A stretch of DNA of 64,000 nt from Candidatus Dechloromonas phosphorivorans (GTDB taxonomy: Bacteria > Pseudomonadota > Gammaproteobacteria > Burkholderiales > Rhodocyclaceae): positions 372,001-436,000 of the forward strand of contig JADKBR010000017.1 of the NCBI GenBank assembly GCA_016714975.1. Direction: 5' to 3'. The stretch's first letter is position 1; each line of letters starts with the position of its first letter. The notes below the pieces were generated by a model that saw only the letters and a program-made list of their open reading frames with translations, ran no database searches and was not told where the DNA came from. Shown here piece by piece: positions 18,336 to 26,316 of this stretch. The translations under genes were made by a program, and so were the position numbers.

Positions 18336-19991
18336 TCACGCCGCACAGACGCGGTTCTTGCCCGTGCGTTTGGCCTCGTACAACGCCTTGTCGGCGCGTT
18401 CGATGACTGCTGTCTGGGCCTCGCCTTCACGAAGCAGCGCGACGCCGGCGCTGAAAGTGATGAGCACCTGCTCGTCTTCATGCAGGAAAAATGCCTTGGT
18501 CAGATTGCGCTGCAGCCGGACCATCACCTCGATGGCTTCTTCCTGACTGGTATCCGGCAGCAATAGCAGGAATTCTTCGCCGCCGTAGCGGGCGAGGACA
18601 TCGGTCGGACGCATGGTTCGCCGGGTGACGCGCACCAGGTGCTGCAAGGCTTGGTCGCCGGTCTGGTGGCCATGAGCATCGTTCAGGCGCTTGAAATTAT
18701 CGATGTCGAGCAGGCTGACGCACAAAGGCTTGCCGCTGCGCTCGGCACGCGCTGTCTCGCGCTGGTAGGCATCGTCCAGCCCGCGCCGGTTGAGCACGCC
18801 GGTGAGCTGGTCCTCCTGCACCAGCTCGCTGACGTGTTCGAGCTCGTGTTCGAGTTCGCGCACCTTCTGCTCGGCCGCCTCCACCTGGCGGCGCGAGGCC
18901 AGCAGATCGTCACGCAGGCGCGCGGCATCGAGCTGGGCCGAGCGGGTATCGCGCAAAAGGTTGTCGAGCACGACGTTGAGCTGACTGATGTCGTCGGTCT
19001 GGCGGATTTGCTCGGCATAGCCTTCCAGGCGCGAATGATAGCCATCCGTGCTTTCGGAAAGATCGCCGAGGCGGTCGATGAAACTGGTGATCAAGTGCTT
19101 CAGCGCGGCCTTGGCATCCTGCAGGCTGGTTCGCAGCGTGCCTTGCTTGAAAATCACTTCCTTGAGGCGTCGCTCGGCCTCGACGATCGCCTTGAGGTCG
19201 AGCGGCCGAGACACGATTTCCTGCAGTACCGCCACTTGACCGCGCAGCCATTGGTCGTCGCTTACCAGTTCATGCGTGTTGTCGATGAGCAGGTGCAGCA
19301 GACGCAACAGCCCCTGATGCAGCTCCGTGTTGTCGCTGCCCCGCATTTCGAGCTTGAACCAGAATTGGCGCAGGGACCCGCTTAACTTGGAAATCGTGTC
19401 CGCGTCAATCGCGGCACGTGCCGCGAGCGCCAGCTTGGTTGCTTCGGCAGCCAGGTCGGGGGCGTGCCCGAGTTGCGAGATCACCGCGAACTCGAGCGTT
19501 TGAGCCAGCAGTTCGCGCAGTTGAGCCAAGGGATCCCCACCGTCGACAGCGGAGACGATGGCGCGTGGCGCCGTAGGCCCGGCAACCGGGGCGGATTCCA
19601 GGGGTGGCACGACGGCGCTTTCGGCACCCTGATCACGCCCCTCGGCCGGCGACGTCGCCGACCACGACTTCACCAGGCTTTGCAGCCGGTTGGCGAGCCG
19701 CGCCGGGTTGGATCCGGAAGCGCCGATAAGCTTTTCCAGGCTCTCGCGTTTCCTTGCGGTGGTCAGCCCGATGTGGCGAATCTCCCACTGTTTCAGGAGT
19801 TCGAGGATCAGTTGCCCCCAGGCCGGGGCGTCCTGGCTTGCCTCGGCTTCGGGTACCGGGGCGGCGTCTGGATGTCCGGCTATCCTCTGATAGAGTTGCC
19901 GATAATTGTCGGGCGTGGGAGCGATCCGGCGCGTAGACAGCAGCCGCAACACCTCCCTCGCAATTGTGGATGGATTGGTTGGCTCACTCAT
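18336..19991 (-). CDS. Diguanylate cyclase with N-terminal sensory region, sigma28-linked
   Basis: 551 residues, soluble. The N-terminal ~350 residues are an alpha-helical region of unassigned function starting after TIAREVLRLLSTRRIAPTPD. A coiled coil (about 345-385) leads to a GGDEF domain with RYGGEEFLLLLPD and an I-site RPTD five residues upstream. It should make c-di-GMP under product control. A near-perfect sigma28 promoter lies 41 bases upstream of the start, tying expression to the flagellar late class. Its product could feed the YcgR-type brake at 10307-11077 (inference). Confidence 0.88.
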   Translation of the reverse strand: MSEPTNPSTIAREVLRLLSTRRIAPTPDNYRQLYQRIAGHPDAAPVPEAEASQDAPAWGQLILELLKQWEIRHIGLTTARKRESLEKLIGASGSNPARLANRLQSLVKSWSATSPAEGRDQGAESAVVPPLESAPVAGPTAPRAIVSAVDGGDPLAQLRELLAQTLEFAVISQLGHAPDLAAEATKLALAARAAIDADTISKLSGSLRQFWFKLEMRGSDNTELHQGLLRLLHLLIDNTHELVSDDQWLRGQVAVLQEIVSRPLDLKAIVEAERRLKEVIFKQGTLRTSLQDAKAALKHLITSFIDRLGDLSESTDGYHSRLEGYAEQIRQTDDISQLNVVLDNLLRDTRSAQLDAARLRDDLLASRRQVEAAEQKVRELEHELEHVSELVQEDQLTGVLNRRGLDDAYQRETARAERSGKPLCVSLLDIDNFKRLNDAHGHQTGDQALQHLVRVTRRTMRPTDVLARYGGEEFLLLLPDTSQEEAIEVMVRLQRNLTKAFFLHEDEQVLITFSAGVALLREGEAQTAVIERADKALYEAKRTGKNRVCAA

Positions 19992-20031
19992 GGTTCGGCT
20001 GCTGCGGACAAATTCTGACCGTTCGCTTTAT

Positions 20032-20058
20032 CTATCGGCACTGGCCGGAAGAACTTTA
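20032..20058 (-). promoter_or_regulatory. Near-consensus sigma28 promoter for the 551-aa diguanylate cyclase
   Basis: Minus strand TAAAGTTC, an 11-base spacer, then GCCGATAG. This is 7 of 8 matches in each half to TAAAGTTT-N11-GCCGATAA with exact spacing. It is the best sigma28 site seen in the window, 41 bases from the start codon. Confidence 0.85.
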
Positions 20059-20180
20059 GGGTTAAATGCGAAAAAGTTTGCGGGCACCAAGAAAATACCC
20101 CTGCCGCACTTCAATTCGCTTGATCGATGAACGATGAGGCGATGCCGACATGGATTCACACCGCCCGATGACTCGCCAGT

Positions 20181-20813
20181 CTACTCCACCAACTGATTCT
20201 TGAGGGCGTAGTGTATCAGCTCAGAATTGTTCTTGAGCTGCATCTTTGCCAGCAGCCGCGCGCGATAGACGCTTACGGTCTTGACGCTCAGATGCATTTC
20301 GACCGCGATCTCGGTGAGGGTTTTGCCGGAGGCGATCAAGCGCATCGTTTCATATTCGCGGTCCGACAATGTGGCGTGAGGCGTGCGGTCCAGGCCATCG
20401 GCGATGGTTCCGGCGAGTGCTTCGGCCACCGCCGAACTGATGTAGCGGCGGCCGCCTGCCACCTGCCGTATGGCGGTGACCAGCTGCGCCGGGGCGCTTT
20501 GCTTGTTGAGATAACCCGACGCACCGGCCTTGATCGCGCGCAGCGCATACATTTCCTCGAGGTGCATGCTGAGCATCAGCACCGCGAGTTTCGGCTTTTC
20601 CTTTTTCAGTTGTTTGAGCGTGTCCAGGCCGTTTCGGTCCGGCATGCTGATGTCGAGCAGAACCACGTCGATCGCATGGTCACGCGCCAGCTTGACTGTC
20701 TGCGCGCCGGTCGCCGCCTCAGCGCAGACCTCCATGTCGCCCGCCTCGGAAATGATTTCCGCCAGCCCGCGCCGCAATATGGCGTGGTCGTCAGCGATGA
20801 GTACGCGAATCAA
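20181..20813 (-). CDS. NarL/LuxR-family response regulator
   Basis: 210 residues. The receiver domain has the acidic pair (IADDH), phospho-acceptor Asp in VVLLDISMP (~54), switch Ser in MLSMH and Lys in YLNKQ. The C-terminal LuxR helix-turn-helix is at about 148-205 (TLTEIAVEMHLSVKTVSVYRA). Its start overlaps the end of the sensor kinase gene by four bases, so they form a pair. The target genes are unknown; the position after the c-di-GMP genes gives no direct clue. Confidence 0.9.
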   Translation of the reverse strand: MIRVLIADDHAILRRGLAEIISEAGDMEVCAEAATGAQTVKLARDHAIDVVLLDISMPDRNGLDTLKQLKKEKPKLAVLMLSMHLEEMYALRAIKAGASGYLNKQSAPAQLVTAIRQVAGGRRYISSAVAEALAGTIADGLDRTPHATLSDREYETMRLIASGKTLTEIAVEMHLSVKTVSVYRARLLAKMQLKNNSELIHYALKNQLVE

Positions 20814-22390
20814 GTCCGTTCCTCCTGATTGACGCCGCGCGCCGCGGATGCCGGCGGAACGCGGGGTTTGCTGGAAGATCCAAACGGCAGCGGGGTTTCA
20901 TTCTCGGCCGAGCTTGGCGTAGCGTCTGGCATCAACCGCGGCAGGCTCAACGTAACCACGGTGCCGCTGCGCGTTCTGCGTACCGTCGCATCGCCGCCGA
21001 TGTTACGTGCGCGCTCCTGCATGCCGAGTATGCCGAAGGCCAGCGGCTTGACCAGTTCTTCGGCAGCGATACCGCGCCCGTTGTCGTGCACCTGCATTTG
21101 CACGCTGTCTGAATCCGCCTCGAGTTCAATCTCGACCCGCGTTGCGCCGGCGTGCTTGGCGACGTTGGTCAGGGCTTCCTGCAAGATGCGGAACATGGCG
21201 ACGGCTGTCCGGTGGTCAAGAGCAATACTCGTTTCCGCGCAGATAAACTGGCAGGGCATGTCCATGCGATTGGCGAACTCAGCCGCCTGCCACTCCAAGG
21301 CGGCGACGATGCCAAGGTCAAGGATTTCAGGACGCAAGGCGGTGGCGATGCGCCGCGTGGCGTCCATGGCGGTATCCACCAATGCGTCGGTCGATTGCAG
21401 GCGCTGCAGCAGTTGTTCTGAATTCGGCTCCAACCCCTTGCCCAGGCGCACCAACATCAGCTTGATTGCCGTCAGGGTGCCGCCGAGTTCGTCGTGGATT
21501 TCCCGCGCGATCAAGGCCCGCTCGCGTTCTTTGGCGGTTTCGACGTGCGCCGACAGCCGTGCCAAGGCTTCGCTCGACCGACGGATCTGTCGGTCGGCCT
21601 CCTTGTTATGCGTGATATTGGAAACGATTCCTTCCCAGCAGACGCTTGCGTCGTCGCGCCGACGCGCTTTGGAGCGCAGGTCTACCCATTTGATGTCATT
21701 GCTCCCGGCGACCCGGATGCGGCCTTCCCAGTTGAAATTGGCCCGAAGCCGCAGAGCGCTCTGCATCGACTCGGTAAACGAAGCCATGTCGATTGGCAAG
21801 ATGTAGTCGAAAAAGGCCGATGGGCCTTGCAACAGCTCCTGCGCGGGAACGCCGAACAGTGCCAGGCAACCATCGCTGACATACTTGAGCTTGGGGCGTC
21901 CATCCGTGCTGATCTCGAGTACAAAGACCATGCCCGGCAAGTTCGCGGCGATAGCTTTGAAGTGCGCCTCGCTTTCGCGCAAGGTGAGCAATGCCTGGTG
22001 CGACTCCAATCGCTTCTGCGCCTCACGGAGGCTGCGTTCCACTGCCGGAGCGAGCAGTTCCAGGCTGTCCATCATTACCAGGTCGTCAGCCCCGGACTTG
22101 ATCAAAGCCACGGCGTTTTCTTCGCCGATGTGGCCCGAAACGACGATCAAGGGAACGACGGTCGAGCGCGTGCGCAGCAGTCGTAACGCTTCCGCAGTGC
22201 TTGGTCCGGACAGGTTGTGGCTGGCGATCACCACGTCCCAGGATTGCCGCTCCAGGGCCTCACTCATCGAGATCGCCGAACTGACCCGGTGCATTGCCGG
22301 TGCCAGGCCAGCCCGGAGCAATTCCTGCTGCACCCGTTCGCCGTTGCGCGGCGAATCATCCACCAGCAGGACTTTAAGCATGGTGCTCAC
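20810..22390 (-). CDS. NarX/UhpB-type sensor histidine kinase with pseudo-receiver and PAS domains
   Basis: 526 residues with no transmembrane segment. The order is a receiver-like domain (about 5-125), a PAS domain (about 145-265), and a HisKA_3 dimerisation domain with the phospho-His in ALIAREIHDELGGTLTAIK. A HATPase domain (HDNGRGI) follows. The receiver keeps the DD pair, but the phospho-acceptor position is Ser (DVVIASHNL instead of the usual ISDHNL) and the conserved Lys is Met (LVMMDS), so it is probably not phosphorylatable. It partners the overlapping NarL-type regulator. Confidence 0.87.
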   Translation of the reverse strand: MSTMLKVLLVDDSPRNGERVQQELLRAGLAPAMHRVSSAISMSEALERQSWDVVIASHNLSGPSTAEALRLLRTRSTVVPLIVVSGHIGEENAVALIKSGADDLVMMDSLELLAPAVERSLREAQKRLESHQALLTLRESEAHFKAIAANLPGMVFVLEISTDGRPKLKYVSDGCLALFGVPAQELLQGPSAFFDYILPIDMASFTESMQSALRLRANFNWEGRIRVAGSNDIKWVDLRSKARRRDDASVCWEGIVSNITHNKEADRQIRRSSEALARLSAHVETAKERERALIAREIHDELGGTLTAIKLMLVRLGKGLEPNSEQLLQRLQSTDALVDTAMDATRRIATALRPEILDLGIVAALEWQAAEFANRMDMPCQFICAETSIALDHRTAVAMFRILQEALTNVAKHAGATRVEIELEADSDSVQMQVHDNGRGIAAEELVKPLAFGILGMQERARNIGGDATVRRTRSGTVVTLSLPRLMPDATPSSAENETPLPFGSSSKPRVPPASAARGVNQEERT

Positions 22391-22782
22391 CGCTTACCCC
22401 AGTTCAGCCGCGTCGATCTGCCGCGCTTGCCGCTTGAGCGGTGGCGGCGGGAAGCCGTCGATCGCGCGCAGCCCAGGAGGCAGGGAGGCAACGACGCTGA
22501 TGCGCGCGCAATGACCCTGATCTGCAACTGAGCGTCCGTCAATGGTGACTCCAGCAGGGCATGTGGGGCAAACGGCACCTTCTTGTCATCAATCGCGACA
22601 TTGGAAATCCAGCTTTGGTGCTGACAACCGGTTTTTCATATAACGTTATACTGGCACCAAGGGCCGATGGCGTCACCAGCCATTCTTCCCCCAAGAGAAG
22701 TACGGTTCGCTGTCTCAGCCGCCGCGGGGGAAGTCGATGCCCGACTCTGTACTGATTGTCGTGTCCCCTACTGGAGAAAGCA
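22391..22782 (+). other. 392-bp intergenic region with palindrome and possible promoter
   Basis: This separates the leftward sensor kinase from the rightward 52-aa membrane protein gene. A perfect 12-bp palindrome TATAACGTTATA lies at 22639-22650 in an AT-rich patch that could act as a -10 region or an operator. The ~130 bases after it are GC-rich with short inverted repeats (e.g. GATGGC/GCCATT). They do not match a riboswitch class I recognise. No gene is convincing. Confidence 0.4.
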
Positions 22783-22941
22783 ATGGCACCCAACCTGTTT
22801 GCAGTTCTCGGCGCGCACGAATTCGGCATTCTCGCCTGTGCGTTGGCGCTAGTCTTCGTCTTCTTCCTGGTCATCCGTCAGAACCGGAAGGACTTCGAGG
22901 AAATCGAGGCTTGGCTTGCCGAAGAAAGACTGAACTCCTAG
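22783..22941 (+). CDS. 52-residue single-pass membrane protein
   Basis: The ATG at 22783 has GGAG seven bases upstream. The protein is MAPNLFAVLGAHEFG, then a transmembrane segment (about 16-36) ending FFLVIRQNRK, then an acidic/basic tail (DFEEIEAWLAEERLNS). I do not recognise the family. Its stop codon overlaps the frdD stop codon by two bases in convergent orientation, so the transcripts must overlap. It could be a small accessory subunit or an unrelated membrane peptide; function unknown. Confidence 0.62.
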   Translation: MAPNLFAVLGAHEFGILACALALVFVFFLVIRQNRKDFEEIEAWLAEERLNS

Positions 22942-23306
22942 AAGCCGACCACCAACAGGGCGTAGGCGGCAATGATCGTCGCGACCAGGGCCAGCCCGTA
23001 GCAGATCAGCTTGGCGCCGGTGCCGGCATGAATGCCGAAGTCGTGCAGGCTATGGTAGAGACGATGCGCCGCGTGCCACAGGAAGAGCGCGATGATCGCG
23101 AAGATGAAGCCCTTGCCGATCCAGTTCTGGGCAAAGGCCAGCATCTTCGGGTAACTCATCGTATCCGCCGGCAGAAATACTCCGAGCGGGACGGCGATGC
23201 CGGTGATGAAAACCAGCATCGGGCCGAGCAGCGCGGACAACATGCCGCCGGCCCCGAACAGCGCCCAGAAGATCGGTGCGTTGGAGCGTTTGAGTTCGCG
23301 TTTCAT
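22938..23306 (-). CDS. frdD: Fumarate reductase membrane anchor FrdD
   Basis: 122 residues starting MKRELKRSNAPIFWALFGAGG, with three predicted transmembrane segments, the pattern of E. coli FrdD. With FrdC it anchors FrdAB and holds the quinol site. The start at 23306 overlaps the end of frdC by four bases (ATGA). It is the last gene of the rquA-frdABCD cluster. Confidence 0.93.
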   Translation of the reverse strand: MKRELKRSNAPIFWALFGAGGMLSALLGPMLVFITGIAVPLGVFLPADTMSYPKMLAFAQNWIGKGFIFAIIALFLWHAAHRLYHSLHDFGIHAGTGAKLICYGLALVATIIAAYALLVVGF

Positions 23307-23701
23307 CGTGCCATCCCCCAGACCAGAGCAAGTAGCGCCAGACTGGCCACCGTCGCCACGGCCAACCCGCTGCCGGTGATTGCGTCGGCCGAGAGCCGCT
23401 TGCCGCCGACGACGACCGGCGGCATCGTCCGTGGCATGATCTTGAACCAGGTGTAGGTGTGATAACCGATGGCGATCAGCGCCAGCACGTGGAAGCCGAT
23501 GTACCAAGGGTTCTTCAGCGCGGTCAACCATTGGTTCCAGGCCGCTTCACCCTGCGCCAGACGGACTAGTCCGGTCAGCAGGATCGCCGCATAGGCGGCG
23601 ACGAAGAGGGCGGTTCCCTCGTGGATCATGTACTCGACGAAAAAGGGATTCTTCCGCCACCATCCGCCCATCGAGCGAACATAGGGACGCCGCTTGTTCA
23701 C
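23303..23701 (-). CDS. frdC: Fumarate reductase membrane anchor FrdC
   Basis: 132 residues from a GTG start at 23701 that overlaps the frdB stop (GTGA). A longer ATG frame to 23833 would run back through frdB. The N-terminus NKRRPYVRSMGGWWRKNPFF and the later HTYTWFKIMP resemble E. coli FrdC (KRKPYVRPM, HTKTWFELAP). Three transmembrane segments are expected. The separate FrdC and FrdD anchors mark the E. coli-type menaquinol/rhodoquinol:fumarate reductase rather than the SdhC/SdhD type. Confidence 0.93.
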   Translation of the reverse strand: MNKRRPYVRSMGGWWRKNPFFVEYMIHEGTALFVAAYAAILLTGLVRLAQGEAAWNQWLTALKNPWYIGFHVLALIAIGYHTYTWFKIMPRTMPPVVVGGKRLSADAITGSGLAVATVASLALLALVWGMAR

Positions 23702-24453
23702 TTTGCACCTCCCTTCGGAGCAAGGAAACGCAGGAAATAGTCCATCGCACTGTTGGTCTTGTTCTGGTTGACCGCATTGGCCGGGTCGACGTGCTTCGGG
23801 CAAACCTCCGAGCAGTAGCCGACCGCCGTGCAATTGAACACGCCTTCTTCGGAGTTGACCAGTTCCATGCGTTGGGCCTTGCCACCGTCGCGCGAGTCGA
23901 TGTTGTAGCGATGCAGCAGGGCTAGTGCCGCCGGTCCGACGAAGTCCGGGTTAAGGCCGAACTGTGGACAGGCGGCGTAGCACAGCATGCAGTTGATGCA
24001 CGAGCTGAACTGCTCGTAGGCATTGAGTTGCGCCGGTGTCTGCAGGTATTCGCCCTGTGCCAGCGGGCGCGCTTCCTTCGGGATGATGTAGGGCTGAATG
24101 CTCTCGAGTTTCTCGATGAAGCCCTCCATATTGATCACGAGGTCGCGCTCGATCGGAAAATGCGAAAGGGCCTCGACCCGCACCCGTCCCGGGTAATAGT
24201 CGCGCAGGAAGGTCTGGCAGGACAGGTTCGGTATGCCGTTGATCATCATGCCACAACTGCCGCAGATGGCCATCCGGCACGACCAGCGGAAGCTCAGCGA
24301 GCCGTCGAGGTAATCCTTGATGTACTGCACGCCCTGCAATACCGACATGTCGTCGGTAAACGGCACCTGAAAGACCTGCTGGTGCGGTTCAGCATCCGTT
24401 TCCGGGTTGTAGCGCAGGACCTCGATTTCGATTGTCTTTTCTTGTTCAGACAT
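23698..24453 (-). CDS. frdB: Fumarate reductase iron-sulfur subunit FrdB
   Basis: 251 residues using the ATG at 24453, which overlaps the frdA end by 8 bases. The [2Fe-2S] cluster ligands lie in SCRMAICGSCGMMINGIPNLSC in the N-terminal half. The [4Fe-4S]/[3Fe-4S] ligands lie in CINCMLCYAACPQ and CSEVCPKHVDP. It transfers electrons from the membrane quinol to the FAD in FrdA. Confidence 0.96.
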   Translation of the reverse strand: MSEQEKTIEIEVLRYNPETDAEPHQQVFQVPFTDDMSVLQGVQYIKDYLDGSLSFRWSCRMAICGSCGMMINGIPNLSCQTFLRDYYPGRVRVEALSHFPIERDLVINMEGFIEKLESIQPYIIPKEARPLAQGEYLQTPAQLNAYEQFSSCINCMLCYAACPQFGLNPDFVGPAALALLHRYNIDSRDGGKAQRMELVNSEEGVFNCTAVGYCSEVCPKHVDPANAVNQNKTNSAMDYFLRFLAPKGGAK

Positions 24454-26233
24454 GGGAGGCCTTCCTTTCCTGCTCGGCCTTTTCGCCGGCCGCACCGTAG
24501 GCGCGGGTCGCCGGCTGCGATTTGGTGATCTTGACCGGACCGTAATCGATGCGTGGCGGACCGCCCGCGACATAATGCGCCTGCGAATGCTTCAGGAAGT
24601 TGACATCATCGCGTTGCTCGAAACCGTCGAGGCGCTGATGCGCGCCCCGTGATTCTCGCCGCTGCAGAGCCGAATGGGCCATCGACTGGGCGACGTCGAG
24701 TTGGTAGTCGAGTTCGATCGCGAGCAGCCACTCAGTGTTCCACACGCCCGACTTGTCCTCGACATTCACGTTCCGGAAACGGTCCTTGAGTTCGGACAGC
24801 TTGTCGCAGGTCTGCTGCATCGTTTCGGCCAGGCGATAGATGCCGCATCCGTCCTCCATGGTCTGCGCCATCTCCTTGCGCAGTGTGGCGATCCGTTCGG
24901 TCCCCCCGGTTCTCTGTTTCAGCGCGAGAACCCGCTGTTCGACCACCTGCGCCTGCTTCTGCAGACTGGCCGAATTCCCCGGGGCCACCGAGTTTGCAAA
25001 ACCCGCAGCTTCGACCCCGGCTACCTTGCCGAACACCAGCAGTTCGGACAGTGAGTTGGAACCGAGCCGGTTGGCGCCGTGAATGCCGACGCTGGAGCAC
25101 TCGCCGGCGGCGTAAAGGCCCGGCAGCGGCGAGGCGCAGAGCCCGTCGACGAGGATACCGCCCATCGTGTAATGCACGGCCGGCCGCACCGGAATCGGCG
25201 CGTGAGCGGGGTCGACCCCGAGATACTGCTCGGCCAGTTCGTAGATTTGCGGCAGACGCTCGCGCAGCTTGGCTTCGCCGAGATGACGCAGGTCGAGATG
25301 GACGACCGAACCGTGTTGGCCCTCGATGGTCCGGCCTTTCTGCTGTTCGTACCAGAAGGCCTGGCTGAGCCGGTCACGTGGACCGAGTTCCATGGCCTTG
25401 TTGCGCGGTGTCGGCTCCGCCGGTCCGAGGCCGTAATCCTGCAGGTAGCGATAGCCGTCCTTGTTCAGCAGGAAGCCACCCTCGCCACGGCAGGCTTCGG
25501 TGAACAGCAAGCCGGTGCCGGGCATGCAAGTCGGGTGATACTGGACGAACTCCATGTCGCGCAACGGCACACCGTGGCGGTAGGCGAGGGCCATGCCGTC
25601 GCCGGTCACGACGCCGCCGTTGGTGTTCTCGCGGAATACCCGGCCGGCGCCGCCGGTGGCGATGATCACCGACCTTGCCTCGATCAGCGTGAATTCTCCC
25701 GAGGCGATCTCGATTGTCACCGCGCCCTGAACGCGCCCGTCCTCGACCACGAGGTCGACACAGAAATGTTCATCGAAGCGCTTGATCGACGGATACTTGA
25801 TCGACGTCTGGAACAGCGTGTGCAGCATGTGGAAGCCGGTCTTGTCGGCAGCGAACCAGGTACGCTCGATCTTCATGCCGCCGAAGGCGCGCACGTTGAC
25901 ATGGCCATCCTCCTTGCGGCTCCATGGGCAGCCCCAGTGCTCGAGCTGTGTCAGTTCCTCGGTACATTGGGCCACGAAGAAGTCGACTACATCCTGTTCG
26001 CACAGCCAGTCGCCGCCGCCCACCGTGTCGTTGAAATGGTAGTCGAGGCTGTCGGTCGGAAGCTTGACCCCAGCGGCCCCGCCTTCGGCGGCGACCGTAT
26101 GGCTGCGCATCGGATAGACCTTGGAGACCAGGGCGATCTTCAACGCCGGATGGGACTCCGCAACGGCGATTGCCGCACGCAATCCTGCGCCTCCACCACC
26201 AACAATCACTACATCCGCCTTGAATGTTTCCAC
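24446..26233 (-). CDS. frdA: Fumarate reductase flavoprotein subunit FrdA
   Basis: 595 residues with a GTG start preceded by AAGGAGG. The Rossmann FAD motif is VVIVGGGGAGLRAA. The covalent FAD histidine lies in RSHTVAAEGG (about 44-53), the same motif as E. coli FrdA. The catalytic region contains HPTCMPGTGLLFTEACRGEGG. It catalyses fumarate reduction to succinate, the terminal step of anaerobic respiration or a succinate/propionate route. The start lies 83 bp downstream of rquA on the same strand, so the five genes are probably co-transcribed. Confidence 0.95.
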   Translation of the reverse strand: METFKADVVIVGGGGAGLRAAIAVAESHPALKIALVSKVYPMRSHTVAAEGGAAGVKLPTDSLDYHFNDTVGGGDWLCEQDVVDFFVAQCTEELTQLEHWGCPWSRKEDGHVNVRAFGGMKIERTWFAADKTGFHMLHTLFQTSIKYPSIKRFDEHFCVDLVVEDGRVQGAVTIEIASGEFTLIEARSVIIATGGAGRVFRENTNGGVVTGDGMALAYRHGVPLRDMEFVQYHPTCMPGTGLLFTEACRGEGGFLLNKDGYRYLQDYGLGPAEPTPRNKAMELGPRDRLSQAFWYEQQKGRTIEGQHGSVVHLDLRHLGEAKLRERLPQIYELAEQYLGVDPAHAPIPVRPAVHYTMGGILVDGLCASPLPGLYAAGECSSVGIHGANRLGSNSLSELLVFGKVAGVEAAGFANSVAPGNSASLQKQAQVVEQRVLALKQRTGGTERIATLRKEMAQTMEDGCGIYRLAETMQQTCDKLSELKDRFRNVNVEDKSGVWNTEWLLAIELDYQLDVAQSMAHSALQRRESRGAHQRLDGFEQRDDVNFLKHSQAHYVAGGPPRIDYGPVKITKSQPATRAYGAAGEKAEQERKASHV

Positions 26234-26316
26234 ACTTCCTCCTTACGTGTCAGACGTTTTCAGCCACGATCATCGTTCAAGAACGCTTGCCGGGATGAGT
26301 CATGAGTGTCAATCGG

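Noticed and set aside
22620..22780. Riboswitch or 6S-like RNA upstream of the 52-aa gene
   Set aside because: Short inverted repeats exist, but conserved cores of the classes I know are not present.
26234..26316. FNR/Anr box before frdA
   Set aside because: TTGACACTCATGAC has three mismatches to TTGAT-N4-ATCAA, too weak to call.
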